Positions 1 through 5,861 of a stretch of DNA of 43,882 nucleotides are shown piece after piece. How positions within the stretch are numbered: position 1 is the first letter of the stretch; every line of letters begins with the position of its first letter. The DNA comes from a virus, in the IMG/VR virus record IMGVR_UViG_3300020474_000033, positions 1 to 43,882 of that record. One strand, 5' to 3'. The notes under the pieces were generated by a model. It searched no databases, was not told where the DNA came from, and was given only the letters and a program-made list of their open reading frames with translations. The position numbers and the translations under genes are program-made.

Positions 1-129
1 ATGTCACCTGACAATACATTCGGTGAAGGTTTTGATTGGGAAGAAGCACCATGGTTTGATGCGAATGGATTGAATGACATTGCACCCATGGGTAAAGAAA
101 CAGTGGTAGAAAAACTACAGAAACAATGA
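1..129 (+). CDS. Small acidic protein, possibly the 3' end of a longer gene
   Basis: An open frame runs from the first base of the window to a TGA at 127-129 and would encode 42 residues. It is acidic and Trp/Phe-rich in its first half (GFDWEEAPWFDANG). Because the ATG is the first three bases of the window, this may be an internal methionine of a gene that begins outside. The stop overlaps the next ATG (ATGA), so the two are probably cotranslated. I do not recognise the family. Confidence 0.5.
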   Translation: MSPDNTFGEGFDWEEAPWFDANGLNDIAPMGKETVVEKLQKQ

Positions 130-599
130 GTGACATCCACTTTAATAAGCATCGTGTGTTTAGAGAGACAGACGATGTTATTTTTTATGACATAACAGTA
201 GAAGCATCCAATGCTTCTGACCTTGTAGTCCATACTGGTGCTGCAATATCACCTCCACCCGATGTGGTTGGTGCTAAACAGTTTTATATACATCAATACC
301 AAGATGATTATAATAGGGTGGTGCAAGGAGAGAGGACTTTTGAATTGGTCAATGAGACATGGAAGTATCCTTATCACATAGTGAATCTTAATCGTGCTAG
401 TGGTGCTTTAGTTATACCTCGTGGCACATTTCATAGGTCACAATCAGGAGAGTCAGGTAGCATCGTGATCAACCAGTCACATAGGTATGAAGGGTTTGAT
501 GTGAGCACTGAGTTTATACCAGTGTCGTGTGCAGATGATGCCAGACTATATAATATATTGAAGACAGAAAAACCTGTCATACATACTTTAGGTGAATGA
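126..599 (+). CDS. Cupin-like hypothetical protein
   Basis: A 157-residue protein whose middle reads as a small double-stranded beta-helix: HQYQDDYNRVVQGERTF, a strand-rich stretch, then GALVIPRGTFHRSQSGESGS. A GERTF turn followed later by an IPRGTFH turn resembles the two conserved motifs of cupins, and the His residues could bind a metal. No substrate can be inferred. It overlaps the genes on both sides by 4 bases, consistent with an operon running to the terminator near 1190. The fold call is inference from the motif pattern. Confidence 0.55.
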   Translation: MSDIHFNKHRVFRETDDVIFYDITVEASNASDLVVHTGAAISPPPDVVGAKQFYIHQYQDDYNRVVQGERTFELVNETWKYPYHIVNLNRASGALVIPRGTFHRSQSGESGSIVINQSHRYEGFDVSTEFIPVSCADDARLYNILKTEKPVIHTLGE

Positions 600-829
600 A
601 AACTACTGAATCATATGAGCAACTCATCGCTCGTTTTACTAAGCGTACTATGCAACTGTCTGCTAGACAAGATGAATTAAAAGGATGGTATGAAGAGTAT
701 GTTAAGAATGAGACTGATCTCAAGAGACTAGAGGGATCAATGCAAGCAATTCAATACGTTGCGTATGGTAAGATGCCAGGCGACGGCAATCACGACAAAT
801 TCAAGGATCACAAACCTCATGGTAGTTAA
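596..829 (+). CDS. Small charged hypothetical protein
   Basis: A 77-residue protein rich in Lys, Glu and Asp. Residues about 5-50 look helical and possibly coiled-coil (TKRTMQLSARQDELKGWYEEY), and the tail is hydrophilic (GDGNHDKFKDHKPHGS). It begins within an ATGA overlap with the upstream cupin-like gene, and its last 11 bases overlap the glutaredoxin-like gene. I do not recognise the family. The translational coupling on both sides supports it as a real gene. Confidence 0.6.
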   Translation: MKTTESYEQLIARFTKRTMQLSARQDELKGWYEEYVKNETDLKRLEGSMQAIQYVAYGKMPGDGNHDKFKDHKPHGS

Positions 830-1142
830 AGTAGACAAGAGTCAAGAGTTTGTAAACAGTGGACAGAAACTTATCTCAGAGTATCCTCCACTAAAAGAAA
901 AACCTGTCACCATCTATTCAGATAGAGGACAGGAGTCTGAGAGAGCATGCCAACTAGTAGCAGCACTTGGTGGTAAGCATATAGAATATAAATTAGACGA
1001 TGACTTTACTAAGCAACAATTCCAAATGGAATTCGGTGGTGATGCATCCTATCCACAGATAACATTGGAAGGTGTGCACCTTGGATCATTAAAGGAAGCA
1101 CTGCACTTTCTACAAGAGCATGGTTACCTAAACCGAAATTGA
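819..1142 (+). CDS. Glutaredoxin-like protein with a single cysteine
   Basis: I chose the ATG at 819, giving 107 residues, rather than the in-frame ATG at 759, because the upstream residues lie wholly inside the preceding gene. The protein has the thioredoxin/glutaredoxin layout: beta strand PVTIYSDRG, helix with ESERACQLV, strand HIEYKL, then ASYPQITLEG (the usual cis-proline site) and a C-terminal helix. The expected CxxC is absent: only one Cys remains, in ERACQ, shifted into the helix. T4-like phages commonly carry glutaredoxins or thioredoxins that reduce ribonucleotide reductase. The missing active-site pair makes ordinary dithiol chemistry doubtful here. Confidence 0.7.
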   Translation: MVVKVDKSQEFVNSGQKLISEYPPLKEKPVTIYSDRGQESERACQLVAALGGKHIEYKLDDDFTKQQFQMEFGGDASYPQITLEGVHLGSLKEALHFLQEHGYLNRN

Positions 1143-1158
1143 CTTCCCGTTCACCGAG

Positions 1159-1188
1159 ACCCCGAAAAAAAATTCGGGGTATTTTTTT
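1159..1188 (+). terminator. Rho-independent terminator after the glutaredoxin-like gene
   Basis: The arms ACCCCGAA and TTCGGGGT pair around a loop of about six A, followed by ATTTTTTT. The hairpin begins 17 bases after the stop at 1142. The T-tract is on the plus strand only, so it ends the plus-strand operon just before the convergent minus-strand gp53 gene. Confidence 0.85.
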
Positions 1189-1217
1189 GTCTGTAGGGTC
1201 GCGATAAGTAAAAATAC

Positions 1218-2201
1218 CTAGTAACCCCCTCCATAACCAGATCCGCTACTTCCACTACTACTGCTACCAGAGCTACTACTGCTGCTACTGCTAGATGAAG
1301 AAGAAGAGCTACTGCTGTCACTAGTGCTACTATCCGTGCTTGTGTCTGTGCTTGTGTCTGTGAATGCTCCACTTGAATCATAAGGTGATAATGTTGCTGC
1401 AACGTTTGTGCCATTCTCTGTAGACCCAGTTGCAGGTGTATACACTCTTGAGGTAAGTTGCTGTTGTGCCAAGAATGTGAGAGATGGTGTTTTTCCGATT
1501 TCGGTCGAATATTCCTTTTTGGTCGGTTTGAAGATTTCTTCGACTGTGCGATAAGTTTTCTTCGTTGACCTTCCTAACCCATCTATGTCTAATTCGTCAT
1601 TTGGTAGATATGAGACTAAACTGAAGAATTCCTCTACAAAGTCATCTAGGTATTCTTGACGTAAAATGTAAATAAGACGTTTTCGCTCATTTTCCTTTAA
1701 TTCGTGTTGGTAGTAAGAAACAGGATTTACGAGATCTGCCTTGGGGACTACTACACCGTCTGGAAACGAATATTCAAAGTTTTCGGGGACTTCTAGATCT
1801 GCAGGTAAGTGCACTCTACCGTTTCTTTTTACTTCTTGTGTTATCCAATGTCTAGTTTGACCAATATCACTAGGATTACTAAAATTGTATTTTCTCATTA
1901 TATACTGAGTCAATTCATGCTCATTCATTGGCCAATCGTTGTATAGATTGGTTATTTCGTTGCATAGTAAAATAACCCAGTCATATTTGGTATCGTTATA
2001 AAACTTCTGAGCGAGTTGATCTGGTCTTTCAGCATTCTGAATATAATACTTCTCAAAACCCAAAATGATGTCTTCTAGCTCATCACGGATCTTAACTCTT
2101 CTGAATATATTCTTTGCATTAACATAAGGAGACCCGCTATCTTGACGATAACCAGTTTGTCTTATATTAATATTAGGCAGATATGAGAAATAATTTGACA
2201 T
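1218..2201 (-). CDS. 53: Baseplate wedge protein gp53-like with a long Ser-rich C-terminal tail
   Basis: A 327-residue protein. Residues 1-230 resemble T4-like baseplate wedge gp53: an N-terminal SNYFSYLPNI segment, a region with LAQKFYNDTKYDWVILLCN and INNDWP-like NLYNDWPMNEHEL, then the Tyr/Glu-rich middle. gp53 joins neighbouring wedges into the hexagonal baseplate. Residues about 275-327 are low complexity: DTST repeats, then more than 20 near-continuous Ser, then Gly/Ser and GYGGGY. It follows gp48 directly, sharing one base with it (stop-start overlap at 2201), and both read from the minus strand. The gp53 body is a confident family reading; the tail has no assigned role. Confidence 0.8.
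   Translation of the reverse strand: MSNYFSYLPNINIRQTGYRQDSGSPYVNAKNIFRRVKIRDELEDIILGFEKYYIQNAERPDQLAQKFYNDTKYDWVILLCNEITNLYNDWPMNEHELTQYIMRKYNFSNPSDIGQTRHWITQEVKRNGRVHLPADLEVPENFEYSFPDGVVVPKADLVNPVSYYQHELKENERKRLIYILRQEYLDDFVEEFFSLVSYLPNDELDIDGLGRSTKKTYRTVEEIFKPTKKEYSTEIGKTPSLTFLAQQQLTSRVYTPATGSTENGTNVAATLSPYDSSGAFTDTSTDTSTDSSTSDSSSSSSSSSSSSSSSSGSSSSGSSGSGYGGGY
1336..1359 (-). repeat. Two tandem 12-base units inside the gp53 Ser/Thr tail
   Basis: On the plus strand the unit GTGCTTGTGTCT occurs twice in direct succession at 1336-1347 and 1348-1359. In the minus-strand gene it encodes the DTSTDTST segment just before the poly-Ser run, suggesting growth of the tail by local duplication. Confidence 0.7.
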
Positions 2202-3217
2202 TAGCTTGTTGTAGTTTCGCTTTCATCACCATTCCAATCATCCCAATTCCATTCACCATCTTCACTATACTGATATTCGGGATCGTAGAAGTTTTTAACC
2301 ATAAGTGCTGTTTCACTGAAGGAAAGTGATAGATTGTAACTTACAGGACCATAATCATAGTCACTATAGTTATCCGTTTTACCAAAGAATGATTTAAGGG
2401 AGGCATAGTTGCCATCAGGTGCATAATCAATATTCATGTCTGTTAAGACAAGTTTAGTTGGGAATCTATATAAATCTTGCAATACACCGCCTTTTGAGCC
2501 AGGTGCAGTAATCTTTTCAGTTGTGCCATCGTCACTATATCTAATTACACTGATTTTGAAGTAATCAGGTATAGTTAACCACATCTTTTTACTTGAGCCA
2601 GGTAACATAGAGACACGAAGTGTCTTAATGATAGTAGATATCATTTCTACGTCTTTTGCACTCTTAGGCACTAATTTGAAGTTAAAATTATGTTTCCTGT
2701 AATTCATACCCTCAAAAGTAGTCTCTTCGTAGGGGTTAAAGACTCTTTTTTGAGTTAGAGCAGAAAGACTGTTAGCAGAAAGACTTGATTGTCCTCCTGT
2801 TGCACCAACCACTGCATTTATTGCTTGGGATCCCATTTTGAATCCTAATTGTGCTTTAGCACCTGTTGCAGCAGCTTTTACTTTGTCACTAAATCCTTCA
2901 CCCATACCTCCAGGTTGAGCAATGCCTAATGCAGCATTACCTGTCTGACCCATTTTGTGATTTGTGTAGTTAGCACTAAATTGCTCAGATATCTTGGGTG
3001 GGAGGTATAAATAAATTGAGGATCCTACAGTTGCAGTTGACTCTCCTCCTACATTATTGTAGGGGTTACCACTCTGACTATCGAATATATCTAATTTAAG
3101 GTAATCAACCACCTGAGTTGGATATGCGTCAAAATGCGATACATCGCCCCTAGTCTCAGAGCGACTTGCACCGTATGGTTTTGATCTTGGAAATACTAGT
3201 AGTCTATTATTTGACAT
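2201..3217 (-). CDS. 48: Baseplate tail tube cap gp48-like
   Basis: A 338-residue protein with the layout of T4-like gp48, which caps the baseplate and starts tail-tube assembly with gp54. Features include an N-terminal FPRSKPYG segment, a YLYLPPKISEQFSANYTNHKMG stretch typical of these proteins (residues about 69-90), a Gly/Ala-rich middle (90-150), and a C-terminal tail-tube-like fold ending in YNLSLSFSETALMVK and an acidic Trp-rich tail. It leads a two-gene minus-strand unit with gp53. Its start codon overlaps the start codon of the divergent gp4 gene, so its promoter must lie inside gp4; a perfect octamer is present there at 3281-3288. Confidence 0.8.
   Translation of the reverse strand: MSNNRLLVFPRSKPYGASRSETRGDVSHFDAYPTQVVDYLKLDIFDSQSGNPYNNVGGESTATVGSSIYLYLPPKISEQFSANYTNHKMGQTGNAALGIAQPGGMGEGFSDKVKAAATGAKAQLGFKMGSQAINAVVGATGGQSSLSANSLSALTQKRVFNPYEETTFEGMNYRKHNFNFKLVPKSAKDVEMISTIIKTLRVSMLPGSSKKMWLTIPDYFKISVIRYSDDGTTEKITAPGSKGGVLQDLYRFPTKLVLTDMNIDYAPDGNYASLKSFFGKTDNYSDYDYGPVSYNLSLSFSETALMVKNFYDPEYQYSEDGEWNWDDWNGDESETTTS
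3006..3013 (+). promoter_or_regulatory. T4-like late promoter octamer TATAAATA, candidate for gp4
   Basis: A perfect TATAAATA on the plus strand lies inside the minus-strand gp48 gene, about 200 bases before the gp4 start. Since gp4 has no intergenic space upstream, a promoter of this kind is needed. The octamer also encodes part of a YLYL stretch of gp48, so chance is possible. Confidence 0.4.
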
Positions 3218-3650
3218 GAGTTACTCGGGTAGGTACAGACCATCACATCCGAAAAAATATAAAGGAGATCCTACAAATATTATTTATAGGAGTTTGTGGG
3301 AAAGAAAGTTTATGGTCTGGTGCGATAAGAATGAAAATGTGCTCCAATGGGGTAGTGAAGAGATAGTTATACCCTATATTTCACCTGTAGATCGTCGTGT
3401 GCACCGATATTTCCCTGATTTTTATGTAAAAGCGAGGACTAAAGACGAGCGTATTAAGAAATATATCGTCGAAGTCAAACCAGAAAAACAATGTAAAGTG
3501 CCCAAGAGACCTAAAAGGCAAACAAAGAATTACATCACTGAAGTGAAAACTTTCGGTATCAACCAAGCAAAATGGAAAGCAGCAGTTGAATACTGTAAAG
3601 ACAGGAATATGGAATTTATGATATTAACTGAAAAACACCTAAAAGTATGA
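3216..3650 (+). CDS. 4: Head completion protein gp4-like, PD-(D/E)XK nuclease fold
   Basis: A 144-residue protein matching T4 gp4 in size (about 150 residues) and pattern. gp4 is needed to complete filled heads before tail joining. The sequence carries YRSLWERKFMVWCD (residues 24-37), RYFPDFYV with Asp68, and IVEVKP with Glu86 and Lys88, which form a PD-(D/E)XK nuclease signature like that of TnsA-type endonucleases. It starts divergently from gp48: the CAT of gp48 and the ATG of gp4 share two bases. It overlaps the next gene by 4 bases. Family assignment is confident; nuclease activity is inferred from the motif. Confidence 0.85.
   Translation: MSYSGRYRPSHPKKYKGDPTNIIYRSLWERKFMVWCDKNENVLQWGSEEIVIPYISPVDRRVHRYFPDFYVKARTKDERIKKYIVEVKPEKQCKVPKRPKRQTKNYITEVKTFGINQAKWKAAVEYCKDRNMEFMILTEKHLKV
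3281..3288 (-). promoter_or_regulatory. T4-like late promoter octamer for the gp48-gp53 unit
   Basis: The plus strand reads TATTTATA, which is a perfect TATAAATA on the minus strand, 63 bases upstream of the gp48 start. It lies inside the gp4 coding sequence. T4-like phages use this octamer as the late sigma (gp55) recognition site. Confidence 0.6.
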
Positions 3651-4114
3651 GTTTCAAGGATATTAGAGATCTAGCAAAAGGGGCGAGTAAATCAAAGGAT
3701 TGGTATCGCTCACAGGTTAGGTATGAACTAGAGCCTATAGGGCGTCCTTTACAAGCAGGTGATATCATATTCTATGACTATGTAGCACAGTCACCCAATT
3801 TAGACTGGTATGACATGCATCCCCTGACCTATGTGAGAGAGATTGATAGTTTTCTACAGCAGTTTAACGGTGGTAATATCCATTATCTACGCCCATCTAT
3901 ACGACAGGCAGTAGGAAAATCATTTGCATCGGGAGGTACGACGTATCCTGCTAAGTGCCATCATAAATACTTTATGTCGGCAGCATCGAATATATACTTA
4001 GTGCCACCCGAATATTTTACAGATTATGTGCCACTACCCTTAGAGCAGTTTCTGTTTACAAGAGCAGGAGTGAAAGTGGAAGTCCCTAGTAGCTTTATCT
4101 GGAGCAAAGTATGA
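3647..4114 (+). CDS. Conserved tail/baseplate-region protein of unknown function
   Basis: A 155-residue protein overlapping gp4 and the gp54-like gene by 4 bases each. It contains GDIIFYDYV (residues about 38-46), LDWYDMHPLTYV (about 51-62) and NIHYLRPSIR (about 76-85). This arrangement, a GxxxFYxY strand then YDxxPL and a HYL motif, recurs in small proteins of T4-like phage tail regions, but I cannot name the family securely. It lacks a signal peptide or membrane segment. Position suggests a virion assembly or baseplate role (inference). Confidence 0.65.
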   Translation: MSFKDIRDLAKGASKSKDWYRSQVRYELEPIGRPLQAGDIIFYDYVAQSPNLDWYDMHPLTYVREIDSFLQQFNGGNIHYLRPSIRQAVGKSFASGGTTYPAKCHHKYFMSAASNIYLVPPEYFTDYVPLPLEQFLFTRAGVKVEVPSSFIWSKV

Positions 4115-4929
4115 GTTATAGAGAGCCCAACTCGTTTAATAGATTTAGAGATCAGATCAACTCAGGTAATAAGACACCTGCGAGATCCAATCTCTTTCAA
4201 GTTGTAGTGAACCCTCCTCCAGTGATGTCATCTATTGGTGGTCTATTCCATCAAAAGACATCTACAGGCACGCAATTCTTAGATGAAGCACTTGGTCTAG
4301 TAGATAATCAAGCAGGTGTCATGAGTAGATATCGTGAGCACGCTGATATGATGAATTACTTTGCTGATACAGTGTCTATACCTGGCAGACGAATTACTGT
4401 TGGCACAGTAAGAGACGTAGGTGCAATGAGAAGATTTGCCACAGATACATCATTTAGTGAGATGCAAGTGTCATTCTTACTACCTAAAGACATGTATCAT
4501 AGAGAATACTTTGAAAGATGGATGAATTTCACAGCATCTGACTCAGAGAATAGAGTTGGTATGTATGATCAATATACGACTACAATGCGGTTGATTAAGT
4601 GGGAATTAGCATCTAATTACATGGGAAAACAAGGAATTACACCTGAGAAAGAAGTTACAAGACGTTTTAATGGTGTATCATCATGTTGGACAATGTATGG
4701 GGCATTCCCATTTGACATGTCTGCAATCACGCTAAATAATGGACCTACTGATCTAATTAAGTTAGATGTTTCTTTCTATTACGAAAGATACCGTATGGAC
4801 ACCCCTAACAATGCTAAGATGTTTAAGGGGTCACTTAAAGATATCACTATCCCAATGGATAACAATGAAGTGCTATCTTCTCTTAGCATAGACTCCAGCC
4901 TCGAGAATTTTGTCGGGATTGGTCTCTAA
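4111..4929 (+). CDS. 54: Baseplate tail-tube initiator gp54-like
   Basis: A 272-residue protein of the tail-tube superfamily. It has RSNLFQVVVNPP at about 25-36, then YFADTVSIPGRRITVGTVRDVG at about 88-109, the typical tube-protein loop, followed by DTSFSEMQVSFLL and FERWMNF. In T4, gp54 binds the gp48-capped baseplate and polymerises the first tube ring; size (T4 gp54 about 320 residues) and nearness to gp48 support this. A standard tail-tube gp19 is the main alternative, but gp19 proteins are shorter (about 160-200 residues). The stop codon overlaps a TCTAAATA late-promoter motif. Confidence 0.7.
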   Translation: MSYREPNSFNRFRDQINSGNKTPARSNLFQVVVNPPPVMSSIGGLFHQKTSTGTQFLDEALGLVDNQAGVMSRYREHADMMNYFADTVSIPGRRITVGTVRDVGAMRRFATDTSFSEMQVSFLLPKDMYHREYFERWMNFTASDSENRVGMYDQYTTTMRLIKWELASNYMGKQGITPEKEVTRRFNGVSSCWTMYGAFPFDMSAITLNNGPTDLIKLDVSFYYERYRMDTPNNAKMFKGSLKDITIPMDNNEVLSSLSIDSSLENFVGIGL

Positions 4930-4932
4930 ATA
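4925..4932 (+). promoter_or_regulatory. Late promoter-like motif TCTAAATA before gp26
   Basis: TCTAAATA ends 21 bases before the gp26 ATG at 4954 and spans the stop of the gp54-like gene. The same CTAAATA core recurs at this spacing before several other virion genes in the window. Confidence 0.55.
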
Positions 4933-4953
4933 TAGTTACAATTTGAGTATATT

Positions 4954-5664
4954 ATGCCTTTACCCAAACTTGCATTACCTGAGCATGACCTTACGATCCC
5001 TCTTACAGGTAAGAAATTATCTTACCGCCCATTCCTTGTTAAGGAAGAGAAACTCCTCTACCTCGCAATGGAATCGAAGAATGAGAAGGAGATGGTTAAA
5101 GCAGTCAAGACAATTATCAAAAACTGTACATCACTTTCAGAGAAGGACGTTGAAAAACTTGCGACTTTTGAAATTGAGTATGTTTTCCTCAAGATCCGCT
5201 CAAAGGCGGTCGGCGAGGTCAGTGAATTCAAGGTAACCTGCCCAGACGATGAAAAAACACAAGTAGATGTAAAAGTCCCACTTGATCAAGTCGAGCTTGA
5301 AGTACCTGAAGAGCATGATCCTAAGATTATGTTTACTGATGATGTAGGTGTCCTTATGAAGTATCCTTCACTTGACATCTTTGTTCAGCAAAACATGACT
5401 GAAGGAGATCAGACTATTGATGATGTTTTTCAATTAGCAGCGGGTTGTATTGCCCAAGCTTTTGATGGTGATGAAGTTTATGATAGTTTCACTAAGAAGG
5501 AAGCAGTTGATTTTCTCGAGAGTCTAAATTCAGATCAATTCGCTAAAATCCAGACATTCTTCGAGACTATTCCAAAACTTACATACACTATGACTGTGCG
5601 AAACCCTAAAACCAAAAAAGATAATGATATAACATTTGAGGGATTAGCAGCTTTTTTCGCATAG
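4954..5664 (+). CDS. 26: Baseplate hub subunit gp26-like / tail assembly chaperone
   Basis: A 236-residue protein matching the T4 gp26 family (T4 gp26 is 208 residues). It begins LPKLALPEHDLTIPLTGK, has KEEKLLYLAMES (about 30-41) and the FEIEYVFLKIRSKAVGE block (about 71-87) typical of the family, and a helical C-terminal half. Its last codons read GCT TTT TTC GCA TAG, which contain the slippery heptamer T TTT TTC at 5652-5658. The -1 frame then stays open to 5861. Together with the tape-measure-like gene that follows, this matches the frameshifted tail chaperone pairs (lambda G/GT type). Confidence 0.8.
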   Translation: MPLPKLALPEHDLTIPLTGKKLSYRPFLVKEEKLLYLAMESKNEKEMVKAVKTIIKNCTSLSEKDVEKLATFEIEYVFLKIRSKAVGEVSEFKVTCPDDEKTQVDVKVPLDQVELEVPEEHDPKIMFTDDVGVLMKYPSLDIFVQQNMTEGDQTIDDVFQLAAGCIAQAFDGDEVYDSFTKKEAVDFLESLNSDQFAKIQTFFETIPKLTYTMTVRNPKTKKDNDITFEGLAAFFA

Positions 5665-5691
5665 CCCTGTTGCACGATTCTCTAGAGAATC
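5652..5691 (+). promoter_or_regulatory. Probable -1 programmed ribosomal frameshift site at the end of gp26
   Basis: The heptamer T TTT TTC lies in the gp26 frame at 5652-5658. A -1 slip gives TTT TTT CGC ATA GCC CTG TTG and joins the downstream open frame without a stop. A perfect 16-base palindrome, GATTCTCTAGAGAATC at 5676-5691, could form a 6-bp stem with a CTAG loop 17 bases downstream. The spacer is longer than usual, so the stimulatory role is uncertain. Confidence 0.6.
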
Positions 5692-5861
5692 TTTATAAGA
5701 CGAATTTTGCGTTAATGCAACATCATAAGTATTCTTTGACCGAGTTAGAGAATATGATCCCATGGGAAAGAGATGTTTACGTTAATTTGTTACTAGGTTA
5801 TCTTCAAGAGGAAGAAAGACGACGTGCAGCAGAGAATAACAGAAATCGAGTAAATCTTTAA
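5658..5861 (+). CDS. gp51-like small hub/chaperone module, probably made as a frameshift extension of gp26
   Basis: The frame contains SLENLYKTNFALMQHHKYS, then LTELENMIPWERDVYVNLLL and a charged helix. The MIPWERDVYV pattern is typical of the small C-terminal tail-chaperone domain in many phages; cyanophage annotations often call this gene gp51. It has no ATG: the only local start is TTG at 5670, without a visible Shine-Dalgarno. Expression by a -1 slip at 5652-5658 would give a gp26 fusion of about 302 residues, with 67 residues from this frame. Independent translation from the TTG (63 residues) is the alternative. Confidence 0.65.
   Translation, partial: RIALLHDSLENLYKTNFALMQHHKYSLTELENMIPWERDVYVNLLLGYLQEEERRRAAENNRNRVNL

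Noticed and set aside
1151-1414. An alternative minus-strand frame through the gp53 tail
   Set aside because: It results from the repeated Ser/Gly codons read in another frame (poly Val/Ala) and crosses the terminator.
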